In this document: positions 11,140 through 23,472 of the stretch, piece after piece
Layout of the letters: each line of letters begins with the position of its first letter
How positions within the stretch are numbered: the first letter of the stretch is position 1
DNA from: Emmonsiellopsis sp. PD_33
Lineage: Eukaryota > Ascomycota > Eurotiomycetes > Onygenales > Ajellomycetaceae
Assembly (NCBI GenBank): GCA_032988165.1
Contig: JANTQF010000176.1
Span: 1 to 64,000 of the forward strand
DNA: 64,000 nucleotides
Reading direction: 5' to 3'
Translations under genes and position numbers: made by a program
Notes under the pieces: model-generated
What the model was told of the DNA's origin: nothing
The model's input: the letters and a program-made list of their open reading frames with translations, nothing else
Databases searched by the model: none

Positions 11140-12826
11140 TCATCCAAAGACTTGCACGGTGCCTAATTTGATACCACTTGTCAGCACCCGGCCTTTGAAT
11201 GTGTTTTCCAGCAACAGATGCCCATGATGAGATGAGCTTCACCGACATCTCAACTCCAAAAAGATAGGATCAAAGAAAGGGAGAACCCACCATCCGAACA
11301 TCCTCCCGCCCAACAACCCCCCTTCTCATTCCACGCCACACAACTGACAGCCTTCACCCCCTTCCCCGTACCAACCTTCGCAATAACGTCTCCAGAAAGC
11401 ACATCCCAGGCAAACACATGTGCCTCAACAGTATCGGCGCTCTCGCTCTCATCCGTCTCCCCACCACTAAACACCACCGCATCCCCCTTGGCAAACGCAG
11501 ACCGTATCCTTAACGAACTATTAACATACCGCGGGACTCCCGCCGCCGTAGTATTCGTCGCTGTCCCCTCTCCTCCAGCCGCCGCGACCGCAGCAGCAGC
11601 ATCACTATACGACCCCCCTCCCCCAAAGGCCTTCAACACGCCCCCATCCGCCCTATCCACCATCCGAATCCACCCATCCAGACACGACGCGAGCACCGCA
11701 TTACCATCATCTGAGCAACGTACGCTCGTCACCTCGTGGCCCATCACGTCGACATTCGCCATGCCCATGCGGAGATCGTAGCTGCGCACGCGCCCATCGT
11801 AGCTTCCAGAGACGACGGTGGAGGTTGGCATATGGATGTGTATGGAGGAGATGGTGTCGCGGGCTTCAGAGAGGATTTGGATGGGTTTCGACGATAGGGA
11901 GCGCGTGTCCCACAGCTTTAGGGTTGTATCGGCGCTTCCTGTGGAAGTGGGAGGAGTGGTTAGTCTCTCATACCAGAAGTTTAAGGATAGGGATAGTAGA
12001 TGTAGGTTTGGTTGAGAGGGTAGGTGAGGGGAGATGGGGCATTAGTCTCCAGCAATTGAAGGCCCAGACACGTAAGAACGGTATGAACTCCGCAGTAGAG
12101 TTTCTGCAGCAGTCCGTAGGAAGCATCACATCCCGTCCCGCCCGGCGCATACAGTGCGCGCTCCCATATCCGAACACCCTCCCCCCCCTCTCCATCTCTC
12201 CTCCCCACGACAAAGCATAGCCATAAAGCCCCCAACCCCGAACCCCCCAAAAAACCCCCCAAAAGAAAAAAAAACCCCAAACCTACCACTAGCAACAATA
12301 CAATCATCCGCACCCCCAAACTCCACCGCCTCCACCCTCGCATCATGTCCACTCCACCTCCTCACCGTCGTCCCCGTCTCCACATCCCACAGAAACACCT
12401 GCTTGTCCCCGCCCACACTCGCAAACCGCGCATTATCGCTCGTCACGGCTAGGTCAAGCACTGAGTAGCCATGTTTGGCATATTTCTGGATCGGGGTGGT
12501 GGTTATGGGGGTGGATGCGGTCGATGAGGCGGAGGAGGAGGAGGAGGTAGAGAGGGCGCGGCAGAGATGGACAGAGCGGTCGGAGGAGCCGGTTAGGAGG
12601 TAGGTGCCTGGGGAGCTGGAGAAGCAGACGGCGTTTACGGGGCCTATATAATGCAAGGGAGGGCGCGGGGTGGTTAGTTGGAGAGGACTTTGGTGGGAGG
12701 GGAGCTGTGTGGAGTTTGGAGAAGCAATTGGCTGGTGAGGATAGAAGGGTTTAGAGGGGAATGCGGACCATTGTGAGTTTTCAAGGTATGCAGCCGCGAG
12801 GTTGGGAAGCTCTGCGGTGGCGGCAT
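11140..12826 (-). CDS. WD40 repeat protein, WDR83/MORG1-like
   Basis: Seven-bladed WD40 scaffold resembling human WDR83 (MAPK organizer 1, also found with spliceosomes). Exons 12826-12769, 12643-12287, 11938-11291 and 11162-11140 join in phase to 361 residues. The order of motifs follows WDR83: GPVNAVCFSS and LLTGSSDRSVHL; then HGYSVLDLAVTSDNARFAS, GGDKQVFLWDVETG and RRWSGHDARVEAVEF; then SADTTLKLWDTRS; then EARDTISSI; then VVSGSYDGRVRSYDLRMG; and a last blade ending in a seven-codon exon (TVQVFG). Insertions rich in Ser (after HLCRALST) and in Ala/Gly (after FGGGGSYSD) distinguish it from animal copies. Intron 1 uses an uncommon donor, GTCCGC. The function in fungi is inferred from the family. 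Confidence 0.85.
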
Positions 12827-13297
12827 CTGAAATGTAATGTCGAGGTCTGGATAGAGGTGGAGGTGGTGAGGGAGCTTAAGCCGGCCGGAGCTTGGAAGCT
12901 ACATACTGAGCTAAGCTTGGGCTGGGTTGATGAACCTTGGAACAGCTACACAGCATCCTAAATAATAACACAATCTAGAACTCCGTTCAGACATATGGAA
13001 ATCTTCTGGAATTAAAGCTGGATATTTAAAGTAAAAGAGTAGATAAAAAACGCTACATATAACAAAGGGGATTATTATCGGCCTGGGGGGCATACGCTAG
13101 GTATCAAGTCGGATAGGAGAAATAACGAAAGAAGAAAGCAATCCAAACAGAGGTCGCCTTCCTGCAAAAATAAAAAAAAGGAGAACTCTTCAGATCGACA
13201 ATTTTGGCTCAGGCCAGCCAGGCCTGGGAGGTCACCACAGTACTCGAACACAAATTCCATCCTTTCCACGAACTCGTCCAACAAACCAAACCAACAC
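12827..13297. other. Intergenic region
   Basis: Short gap between the WD40 gene start and the septin stop, both minus strand. It contains AGCTTAAGCC and AGCTAAGCTTGG motifs around 12870-12930. No gene seen. Confidence 0.6.
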
Positions 13298-14806
13298 TTA
13301 ACGACGGCCATGGCTGCGGACAGCAGAGCCCTGCATTTGCTCGAGCTCCTGTTCGAGTTGTTTGATGCTGGTCATAGTTAGTACTCAAAGCATATGGCGA
13401 CATCTGTAGGGCAGGGTGAACGTACGCAGCATGGGTGCTCTCCAAATCCTTGTTCAGGCGATCTCTCTCCGAGATCAGTTTCTGTTCCCACTGTCTGAAT
13501 CTCTGCTCCTCGACCTTGACTTGTTCGGTGAATCGCTTTCTCAGGTTCTCTTCCTCTTCCTTGAACTTGGGGTTATCGAGCTTTCTGGGGCGGGCTTCGC
13601 CAAACTTCCTCGTCTCCATTTGCAGCGCGCGATAGGCTTCGTAGTGGGATTCTTCGGTGGTGTGGATCAGGTCAAGCATATGGGTGCGGATGAGAATGGA
13701 GCGCAATTTCTTGAAATCGCAGTGCTCTTCGTTCTCCACCTCAGCGACACCCCAAGCATACTGACGACCCTTGACGATGCGTCCATCGCCAGTCTTGACA
13801 TCCTTCTCGGAACCGATGACGGAAAATGGCATGGCAGCCATCAGACTGCGGGCGTGAAGAGCAGCGTGCTCATCGTCCTCCTCGACCGGGGGTTGGTAGA
13901 TCTTGATGCCCTGGGCTTCGATAACGGCGCGGATCTAAAAAAGGTCAGTGTCTGAGCCATCTGCCTACTATCATTGACTCTTACCCGCTGCTTGAATCGG
14001 GCCAAATCAGATGGGCTGAGGGTATCAGCCTTGGCGACGACTGGGATCAAGTTGACGCGAGAGCTGAGACGCTTCATAACCTCGATATCCAAGGGCTTGA
14101 GGGTATGGCCGGTGGGGCGGACGAAGTACAAACAGGCGTGGACGCGGAGATCGATCTTGTCGACACGGCGGGGCTGTTGCTCCTGAAGCATGTAAGACTC
14201 GTGCTGGTCGTCAAGGAACTCGATAATGGGCATCCAGGAGTCGCGGTTGTTCACGTAGTCGCCGAAGCCGGGGGTATCGATAACAGTCAATCGGACTAAA
14301 AGACCTCATTAAATGTACGTCCATGAATTTGCCATCTCTGTAGCCCGTACCTTTGAAGAACTTCTCCTCCAGCTCAGCCTTTGTGATCTCGATCTCGACG
14401 GTCTTGTCGACCTGCTTGGCATGTCGGCGCTTGTGGTCGGCGTAGTTCTTGATGGTGGTCGAGAAGAGGGTGTTGATGAATGTAGTCTTGCCCAATCCAG
14501 ATTCTCCAGCAACCTACACGGTATTAGCAGCCTGAAACGACGATATGTGGCGGGTTCAGCTTTACCATAATCGTGAATGCAGCTCCCCGTTTGGCGACAA
14601 TCTTGTGTCTACGGTATTGTTAGCGACTCGAGCTCCATTGACCCGAAACAGCGCAGTCAATCGTCCCGGAGACATACCGTTGGTTTGGGAGCTATCGAGG
14701 AAAGTCAATTAGCATCAAGGGCGTCAGTATCAGTAGAGGGATGGCGGTGATAACATACATTGGCAATGCCAATAGGGGAAGCCGTCTCTGAGGTAGGGGG
14801 AGCCAT
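13298..14806 (-). CDS. aspC: Septin AspC (Cdc12 class)
   Basis: GTP-binding filament protein for septum formation and hyphal morphogenesis, assembling with other septins at the cell cortex. Seven exons (14806-14759, 14691-14678, 14608-14566, 14513-14351, 14295-13985, 13934-13426, 13367-13298) give 385 residues, including a 14-nt exon 2. The P-loop GESGLGKT is at 38-45, with DTPGFGD (G3) and AKADTLS (G4) following. Cdc12-type features are IGIANLPNQRHKIVAKRGA before the P-loop and a C-terminal coiled coil (EEQRFRQWEQKLISERDRLN) ending AVRSHGRR. Similarity to yeast Cdc12 is higher than to the Cdc3, Cdc10 or Cdc11 classes as far as these motifs show. The gene is divergent from pwp2 with 373 bp between starts. 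Confidence 0.93.
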
Positions 14807-15179
14807 GGCTGCAGGTGGAGGGAGAGCGCGGGAGCAAAAGAGAAACAGAGAGAGTGCACGAGACGACGGCAGACACGAGCTCTTGAGCAGCGAGAAGAGA
14901 GAGAGAGAGAGAGTCAGCGATGTGGCGGGCGTCGAGCGTTGAGGTCGGGATGATTGATGCTGCAGTCTGTCTCTTTCTGTTCGGGTCTGCCCCTGAAAGC
15001 TAAATTTCCCAAGCGAGTAAACACCCCAGATCGCGCTAGGCGGGATGCGGTCTAGCGTGGCGCTAGTCTGGGTCGGCGTCGGAACAGCGGGCAAACAGTT
15101 AGTCCGGCAGATATTATTTTTGATGCCGCAGCTTTTTCGATGCAGAATGCGACGACGGTGACAGTGCCAGCCAGAGAAG
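14807..15179. promoter_or_regulatory. Shared divergent promoter of aspC and pwp2
   Basis: 373 bp separate the two start codons. It contains a perfect 6-bp inverted repeat CTAGCG-TGG-CGCTAG at 15052-15066 and a further CGCTAG at 15034-15039. A GA-rich tract (GAGAGAGAGAGAGAG near 14897-14912) lies on the aspC side. Function of these elements is inference. Confidence 0.6.
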
Positions 15180-18143
15180 ATGAAGACGGATTTCAAGGTG
15201 CGTGGGAGCTGGGTTTGCCTGTCTGCTAGCGGATACTAACTGCTTTCTAGTTTTCCAACCTGCTGGGGACCGTCTACCGCAAAGGGAACCTCACCTTCAC
15301 CCCCGACGGAACATGTCTGCTCTCCCCAGTCGGCAACAGAGTTACGGTCTTCGACCTTGTCCAGTACGTGATCCCGCCCCTGTCTGAGCTGGCTGGTTCC
15401 TGTCCGAGACTAATTACTTGTTAAAATAGCAATAAATCATATACTCTCCCCTTCGCCCACCGGACGAACATCTCCCGCATTGCCCTCTCCCCCAAGGGCA
15501 ATCTCCTCCTCTCCGTTGACGAGCATGGCAAAGCAATCCTGACCAATTTCCTCCGCCGAATTACCATCCACCATTTCTCCTTCAAATCCGCAATCTCTGG
15601 CCTAGCATTCTCCCCCTCGGGCCGCCACTTTGCCGTTGGGGTTGGGCGACGCATTCAGGTGTGGAAAACGCCTTCGACACCAGGCGCAGATGGCAATGGC
15701 GAACTGGAGTTTGCGCCGTTTGTTCTGCACAGAGACTACGCCGGCCATTTCGATGTTGTGCAGAATATTTGCTGGTCGAGCGATTCGAGGTTTTTCCTCA
15801 GCGCTTCAAAGGACTTGACTGCCCGTGTGTGGAGTTTGGATCCCGAGGACGGGTTTGAACCCACGACTCTGGCAGGACACCGCGAAGGGGTTGTCAATGC
15901 GTGGTTTACGGAGGACCAGGAGTCGGTAAGGAGAATATATTACTACATGGACATTGACGTATACTAATTTGGTGTACAGATTTATACAGTCAGCAAGGAT
16001 GGCGCACTATTCCAGTGGCAATATGGCTCCAAGACCAACGACCCCGATGAGATGACGGATGCCTCAGAGCAACGATGGAGAATTACCAAAAAGAACTTTT
16101 TCATGCAGAATAACGCAAAAGTGAACTGTGCCGCGTACCATGCTCCCTCTAATCTCCTAGTCGCTGGTTTTTCGAATGGCCTGTTTGGGCTCTACGAACT
16201 GCCGGAATTCAACCAAATACATATGCTCAGGTATGTTTGCGCCTTGCCTATACTGCAGACTAATACTAACAAGTAACAGTGTGTCCCAGAGCAATATTGA
16301 TTTCGTGACGATAAACAATTCCGGCGAATGGCTCGCATTCGGCTCCTCGAAACTGGGCCAGTTGTTGGTGTGGGAATGGCAATCCGAATCGTATATTCTC
16401 AAACAGCAAGGACATCTGGATTCTATGAACGCCCTGGTGTATTCGCCAGACGGACAAAAGATCATAACGGCCGCAGACGATGGAAAGATCAAAGTCTGGG
16501 ATGTTAATTCTGGATTCTGCATAGTTACGTTTACAGAGCACTCGAGCGGCGTCACAGCCTGTCAATTCTCGAAAAGGGGCAACGTCTTGTTCACGGCATC
16601 TTTAGACGGTTCCATCAGAGCTTGGGATTTGATTCGGTACCGAAACTTCAGAACATTTACCGCGCCCTCAAGACTGTCCTTCTCCTGTCTAGCAGTCGAT
16701 CCTAGCGGAGAGGTAGTTTGTGCGGGATCCCTAGATTCTTTCGATGTCCACATCTGGTCCGTCCAGACCGGCCAACTTCTAGACCAGCTATCAGGACATG
16801 AGGGCCCAGTCTCGTCACTATCCTTCGCCGCAGATGGAAGCCACCTAGTAAGCGGCAGCTGGGATCACACTGTCCGAGTATGGAGCATTTTCGGCCGAAG
16901 CCAAACCAGCGAACCGCTACAGCTACAAGCAGATCTCCTCAGTGTTGCATTCAGACCAGATGGCAAGCAAATTGCAGCTTCCACTCTTGACGGCCAGCTG
17001 ACATTCTGGTCTGTCGAGGACGCCGTTCAGGTTGGCGGAGTTGACGGCCGCCGTGACGTATCTGGCGGGCGCAAAATATCAGACCGCCGAACCGCAGCCA
17101 ACGCCGCCGGCACCAAAGCCTTCAACGCCATCACATACTCCGCCGACGGAAGCTGTCTTCTCGCCGGTGGAAACAGCAAGTACATCTGCCTCTACGACGT
17201 CAACACAGGCTCATTATGTAAAAAATTCACCGTCTCGATAAACACCTCGCTGGACGGAACCCAAGAATTCCTCAACAGCAAAGACATGACCGAAGCCGGC
17301 GCCCGCGGCCTAATAGACGAAGCAGGCGAAGCCTCAGACCTCGAAGACCGCATCGACCGCCGTCTCCCCGGCGCCCGACGCGGCGGCGACGCAGGCGCCC
17401 GAACCACCCGTCCAGAAGTCCGCGTGACATCCGTCGCATTCTCGCCGACAGGACAGTCCTTCTGCGCCTCCTCAACCGAAGGCTTGCTGGTCTACAGCCT
17501 GGACACGACCTTCGTCTTCGACCCCTTCGACCTCGACCTCTCCATCACCCCCGACAGCATCCTCGAAACCCTCGCCGAAGCGAAATCCTCCCACACCACC
17601 ACCACCACCTCCTCCTCCTCCACCGCCATCTCCAACCCCGCCACCTCCACAACCACAACCTCCTTCCTAAAACCCCTCATCATGGCCTTCCGCCTCAACG
17701 AAGCCCCCCTAATCCGCACAGTCTACGAATCCATCCCCCCCACCGACATCCGCCTAATCACCCACTCCCTCCCCACAATCTACCTACCGCGCATGCTCCG
17801 CTTCGTCGCGAACTGCGCAGACGAGACGCCACATTTGGAATTCAACTTGCGCTGGATCGAGGCGCTGTTGAGCATCCACGGGCGCTACTTTAAGGAGCAT
17901 GCGGGTGAGTTGGGGACGGAGTTGAGGGCGGTGGCGAGGGTGGTGGATGGGGTTAGGGATGAGATTAAGAGGTTGGTGGAGGGGAATGGGTATGCGTTGG
18001 AGTATTTGCTTTCGAAGCCGGTGGTGGGTGGGGGAAAGGGGGGGTTGGTTGGGTTTGGAGGGGAGATGGAGGTTGATGCGGGTGTGGGTGATGGTGATGG
18101 TGAGAGCGATGAGGGTGAAGGGGAGTGGATGGGGTTGGATTGA
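15180..18143 (+). CDS. pwp2: Pwp2/Utp1, WD40 protein of the small-subunit processome (UTP-B)
   Basis: Nucleolar WD40 scaffold needed for U3-dependent 18S rRNA maturation. Exons 15180-15197, 15251-15363, 15430-15925, 15980-16230 and 16280-18143 give 913 residues. It starts MKTDFKFSNLLGTVYRKGNL, the conserved Pwp2 N-terminus. Tandem WD repeats follow through the first ~650 residues, e.g. YAGHFDVVQNICWSSDSRFF, GHLDSMNALVYSPDGQKI and GHEGPVSSLSFAADGSHLVS. The C-terminal third has the helical Utp12-type region (SLPTIYLPRMLRFVA, RWIEALLSIHGRYFKEH). A Thr/Ser-rich linker (about SSHTTTTTSSSS) precedes it. The tail is acidic and Gly-rich (GDGDGESDEGEGEW). The divergent neighbour is aspC; the downstream neighbour prp45 is convergent. 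Confidence 0.93.
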
Positions 18144-18999
18144 GTGAGTGAGTGGGGTTAGATTATCTTCTTTGCTTGATTTATTCCAAAGTATGTATGT
18201 ACGTTATATTCATTTGGGCGTATGCATGTCTTTCTCAGCATTGTTTGGTAGTTTGATTAAACTACCCGGAGTTTCTACGTTGTTTTCTAAAAAGGGGGTG
18301 GGTGGGCTGGGGGAAGGAAAAGTCAGGCTATATAGAATCCCAAAGGCGGCATTTTTTCACGAAACTTTCTTCCTCATTTCGAACCCGCTATATTAACGTG
18401 CCCAGGACGCGATTATTTGAGGATGTGATGATATTTCGCACCCGATCACCCCCGGGGCCCCTATCCAGATTTCTTAGCTAATGGCCATCACAATATCCAT
18501 GGATATATATTTCCTCCACCCACTCAAACCCAACAGAATAACTACACCACCGGATTGACGAAATATTCACATAATCCAGCTCCATGCATAGCCAGCCAGC
18601 CAGGTAAAAAGAAAAAAATAGAAAAAATAGAAAAACGCCCACTTTAAATTAACCGATCAAATCCGTATGCTATGGATGTATGCTATGGATGTACTGTACG
18701 TACCTATGTACGCAACACAAAACAAAAAACAAAAAGGAAAACCCGCTACCGTCCAAAATCAATTAGATAGAAATGATAACAAAAAGGTGGTAAGTAAGTA
18801 AGTAAATAAGAACAAGAAGGCCGGGCCGGGGCTGACGTTGCGTCGGCAAAGAGGGCACAAACAAGGACAAGGGGTTATAAAAAATTTATGCTAGAAGAAG
18901 AAAGGAATATCCCGATAAACAACCTAGAAGAACACACACACAGCAAACCAAACCACGCCGGATAACGCAAGCGCCATTTTAAATTTCTTTTCTTTTTTA
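18144..18999. other. Convergent intergenic region between pwp2 and prp45
   Basis: Holds the 3' UTRs of both genes. A 13-bp unit GTATGCTATGGAT is repeated twice in tandem at 18665-18690, followed by the palindromic GTACGTAC stretch near 18696. No gene seen. Confidence 0.6.
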
Positions 19000-20985
19000 T
19001 CATCTCCTATCATCGTCGTCATCGTCATCATCATCCACGCGCGCCCGTTTGGATCCGCGCTCCTTGGCGCCTTCGGCCTCTTGGATGCCATATCTCTTCT
19101 GTCCCTGTCCTGTGCCTGAACCGGAGCCGGTGACTTCCGCAATCATCCCGTCAATGCCGAAGGGGTCTGTGGTGTCCTTTTCGAATTGGACGGGGCCGTC
19201 GCGGACCTATGGGGGAAAGAAAACAGGTTAGTTATTTGGAGTGGCGCAGATTGTTCAGATGGAAACGGGGTAATGGTATGAAGTGAAGTGAGGATAAATG
19301 TAGTTGAGCAGCTTACCTCTGCATCTGCGGCGCCCTTGAAGCCCTGCTTCGCACGGCCAAGGACCTCAAACCTGTTCCCCCGCTCGATGCGCTCCATTTC
19401 TGCACCGGCGGCTTCCTCGCCGTCATAATCATCTCCTTGTGGGCGGGGGCGGTAGATGCTATTGATTGCGTCTTGGGCAGCGAATAGCGGTTTATCGTAG
19501 TGTTGGTCCTCGTTAAACCCAGAATCGAACCCGCTAGTTTGGTTGAAGAGTCGAGAATCGTACATCGTCTCCCGACTCTGCGTGGGTTTCGCGAGGCCGA
19601 GCGCGACCTTCTCTGAGATATCACGGTTTTGTTCTCGGGCCATCATCTGGATCCGTCGCTCGGCGCCCATACGGGATTGGCGAAGTTGGCGTTCGTCTTC
19701 CTGTCTTTGCTGTCGTCGTCGCTGTTCACGTTCTCGGGCAGCTTCTTCGTCTTCACTGGGGCTGGCGGAACGGGAGGAATATGGGGAGGGGCTGCGGCTT
19801 CCACTGACGGACCGTGCTCGGGATTCCCGCCGACTTGTGCCCGCCGATCTCGCCTCGCGCGCCTTTTGGGCTAGTTGGCGGAGATGTTCTTCCTTTTGCG
19901 CCTTCTCCTTCTCCGCCAACTTTTGCTGCATCTGTGATCGTTGCTTCACTTCTTCTCTAGCATGGCGATCCGCCGTGAACAGCGCTTCCGCAAACTGTGC
20001 GAATTTATCATTGATAGAAACGTCCTGTAACCCCCGTCCATCGGCCGCTAGCCGTTTATCCAGCGGAACAGTATAACCTCTAGGATTCTTCCAGTTGGAA
20101 ACAGGCGGAGGGATCCGCCATGCCTCTTGATCTTCCGCAGTGAGCTTCCTCGGAGGCGAGTGCATGACCGGCGGCGGAGGCGACGGAGGGCCGCGGGGAA
20201 TTTTCTTATGCTTAAATTTCGGAGGCTCCATAGGATCAATCTGCCTCTCGACGATCTTCATAATTCTATCGTTCTTCTTACTCGTATCCCCCATTTGGTT
20301 CGCAGGCGTATATCTGACATAGGTGGGCTCACTCCGCTTGCCGCCCTTGACGTTCTTGGGCTTTTGCGCCGCCACAGCGCCCGTCACCAATTTCGCCAGT
20401 GCGGCTTTCGTCTTCTCCATCTGCTCCGCCACCTCTTCTTCCGACGGACGGTCTAGAGATATCTCGCCCATATCGACGCGTTGGCGGAGCGGGATAAGGT
20501 CTTTGAAGGAGGCGTGTACGATTCGATTCTCCCCATGGCCCTGTCTCGCGATGGAATCGTACTTTACCTTTCCCTCCGCGTCGACCTGGACGGTCAGAGC
20601 ATTCGATGTCGACGCGGTGCCCTTGCGGCCCATGTCGAGCGGGTATTGAGCAACGGGGATTTCGGGGAATGCACCACCGTCAGCAAAGTCCTCGGGGTTT
20701 CGGGGTCGCCATCCTGCACGCTTGCCATATGCTGGCGGGCCAGCGGTCTATTACATAGGGGAAAAGGGAGGAGGGTTTAGTTAGCTACTGGTCTCAAAAG
20801 CGCGAATGGCATGTAGTATAATAAAGGTGTGAGCTCACCTTGAGAACTAACTGCGACTCGTTGACCTGGCTAGCTCCAACGATGCGCGGGCCCTTGGGCT
20901 GGGCGTGCGCGGGAAGTTCCTCATCTTCACCGGTGTATTTTGGCTTGGGTAACGATTTGAAAAGGCCCTGCGCAATCGACGTCAT
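19000..20985 (-). CDS. prp45: Prp45, SNW/SKIP pre-mRNA splicing factor
   Basis: Nuclear spliceosome component (NTC-related, SNW domain) acting in the catalytic stage of splicing. Exons 20985-20839, 20747-19317 and 19206-19000 give 594 residues. The SNW region includes PPAYGKRAGWRPRNPEDF, GGAFPEIPVAQYPLDMG, IPPPVSNWKNPRGYTVPLDK and the diagnostic motif family around DRLAADGR-type sequence (here DKRLAADGRGLQD). A Lys/Glu/Arg-rich helical stretch (SQMQQKLAEKEKAQKEEHL) and an SR-like block (SVSGSRSPSPYSSRSASPS) follow. LGLAKP, YDSRLFNQTSG.DSGF and DDAYN-like segments typical of the C-terminal half are present as EDQHYDKPLF. The protein ends in a basic KRARV then an Asp run and RR. Regulation is not visible. 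Confidence 0.93.
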
Positions 20986-21551
20986 GGTGAAAGGCAGAAG
21001 GGAGAGGGAGATGTAGGTTGGGGGGAGGTGGTGGAGAGTTGGGCAGTCTGGAGATTCTGATAGCAGCGATATTGCCGCTCGCGGCTAGCCAAGTTTGAAG
21101 TCTTGGCGCGGCTGGTCCTTGCCGCCCGCCGTAGCTATTTTATTATTTAGCCGCGCGCTTGTTGGATCGAGCAACCTCATCACTACAGAGCAATATTTAT
21201 ATCTGGGAAATATTACTGGCATTTTCAAATTATGCGTAAGTTCACGCCTTGTGCCATATTACACGCCAAATTGCCTATCCATTAATCTTTCTATGTCTAT
21301 CCTTTCCGTTGTAGCTTCAAACATTTCAATAGACAACCGAGGGAAAACAAAAGGAAATAGAAAAAGAAAAAGAAAACTCCGATCCTTGTCTATCAGTCTT
21401 TCAAACACCATCACAGCCAGCCAGTTCCGACACACGCATCCAGTTTATCTCGTCCTAAAGAGATATACGTCTGCTTCGTCATCCTTTCCAAACCCTAACC
21501 AAATGGTCCATTCATTTGCCATGGCTCCTTCACCCATTTCCGCATGTCAAC
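20986..21551. other. Intergenic region
   Basis: Promoter region of prp45 and 3' end of the PD-(D/E)XK-like gene. No additional gene recognised. Confidence 0.6.
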
Positions 21552-23472
21552 TCAAGAAGACCCCGATGGTTGGGCGTCATCAGTACGGCGCAGCGGCGCG
21601 ATGATATTCTGCTCCAACCATGGCCAGTACTCCTCCTCGCCCCATTTCTTCAACCAGAGGAGCATGTGGATGATGTGCAAGGTGCCTTTGATGGACATCG
21701 TATCGCCCATGTTTGCCGGGCCGTAGACGGCCTAGAAAGGATTGGTTAGCTAGAGGTGGCACTTTTTCACGAGAGAGCGATGGGTTGGGCTGGGATTACA
21801 GAATAAAGTAGGAGTGGGGGGGGAGGCGGGGGCTGCTCTCACAACATTGCCATTTTCTGCGTTTTTAACAGCCACAAAAATAAGCCAGTGGTGGCCAACG
21901 ACGCTGATACCAATAGCATGCAGTGGTTTGTTCTCTGGGCCTGTTGCTGTTGCGGCTCCAGCATCGGTTGGCATTCTGCCCTGCGCCTGTAGCTCTCGGA
22001 GTCTCTCCAACAACGCCGCAAGCCATGTAACTAGCTGCATACTTGAGGTGTACGCGCTACCGTCCGGAGATTTGATTTCGATTGAAACCACCTGGGGAGC
22101 CAAACCCTTTGCGTGTTGTGTTGGGCTGAAGGAACCCTGCCCTTCCATATGTTCACTTCGAATGGGATTGAGTAATCCTGATACTCTAGGATTCCGTCGA
22201 TCGTAAAATATCCCTAAGTCAATTCTTCGGGAACGGATGGTTTGTCGGTGAACCCGTGGAAGTAGACTCCCGGGTGCGATACTAATGCTTTGCCTGCAAG
22301 CCATAGTATACGGTTAGTTCCAACATGCCGCCAACAGAGAAAGAGAGCCTCGCAATGTAAATAGTTACAATGATCTTGAAATTCAAAGCTGACTCACATC
22401 GAAACAACTTCCATCATTCCTCGTTCGCCATGTTTACTCTGGTTGTCTTTGAATATGCCGCACAGGATCTTGACAACATCATCCCAATCCTCTTCAGTGG
22501 CAAGTGTAGTGTACGCCTCGTTCGCTAGTCGATAACCTGACCGCAGTGCTTTCCATATCTGTTCGTAATCGACCGAAGAGGCATCTTCGTCCCCTGCCTG
22601 AGTCTCATTGGCCTCCCCAGGGATGATTTCCAGAGGGAGCTCTTTCTGGATGAGCTTCCTAAAGAAAAAGTAAACGTGAGCGTAAGTTTTTCGGGAGGGA
22701 GGAGGGGGTTGTTGAATGGGGAACTCAATCATGCCCACCTAAGTTCACTAGGAATCGGCTTCCCCTCCACTTCTACCCATTGACGGTACCACTCAGTCAC
22801 AAATCCTGGCCAATCTTGCGTGGAAAACGGGGTTATCTGAACCTTCGGCGTAGTAAGCTCCTCTAGACTGCACAGCTGTTGGATCGCCGAAGAGCTAGGT
22901 GTACTAGTAGCTGAGCCTTTCTTGCGGCTAGTCTGTTTCCCGTCGTCGTCGTCGTCGTTGTCATTATCACCAGTTGCGCTACCGTTATCGGATTCAACGG
23001 GGCCAGCCCGCTGTTTTCCCTTCTGTTTACTGGACTGGGGACCCTTCTTCGCGCTCTGTTTTGCGGCCCTCTTACCTTCCCCAGGCCGCGACCGTAATTG
23101 TTTATCTAGCACATGGCCGGAATCCAGAGACTTCACCTCGCGGTTACTCATCTTGCACTCTTGGAGACGCTGTAAAGTGAAACGAATGTCTGCCGCAGTA
23201 GATGGGTTGAAAGGAATCCGGCGGTGTTGAGAAGCGAGCCCCCGGGATTGATCTGGGCTTCCGCAAGTCTTGGGTATGGGGAAGACTAGGTGTTGCTGCT
23301 GGGGATGAGCTCCCCTACTGATCTCCTTTCCCGGGCCCATATCTTCTTTTTCTTCTGCCTGGCCTTCACGGCCTGTCCCAGGGGCGGCTTCACTGGAATC
23401 AAAGAGAGCATCATTCACTTCATTGATCCAGCTCCTTATCCGCTTGCGCTTTCTGGTAGGCAGCTCCACCAT
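21552..23472 (-). CDS. Fungal PD-(D/E)XK nuclease-like domain protein
   Basis: Belongs by pattern to the fungal PD-(D/E)XK-like domain family found in many filamentous ascomycetes; biological role unknown. Exons 23472-22739, 22658-22398, 22293-21843 and 21731-21552 give 541 residues. The start is ATG 23472 (MVELPTRKRKRIRSW). The first ~230 residues are low complexity, with basic runs (KRAAKQSAKKG, SKQKGKQRAG) and an acidic GDNDNDDDDDGK. The fold core contains EDWDDVVKILCGIF, then RRIDLGIFYD with Asp357, then VVSIEIK with Glu404 and Lys406 as the D..ExK catalytic set, then QLVTWLAALLERL and GISVVGHHWLIFVAVKN, and a closing helix MLLWLKKWGEEEYWPW. The key residues are intact, so activity is possible but not shown. 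Confidence 0.82.
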
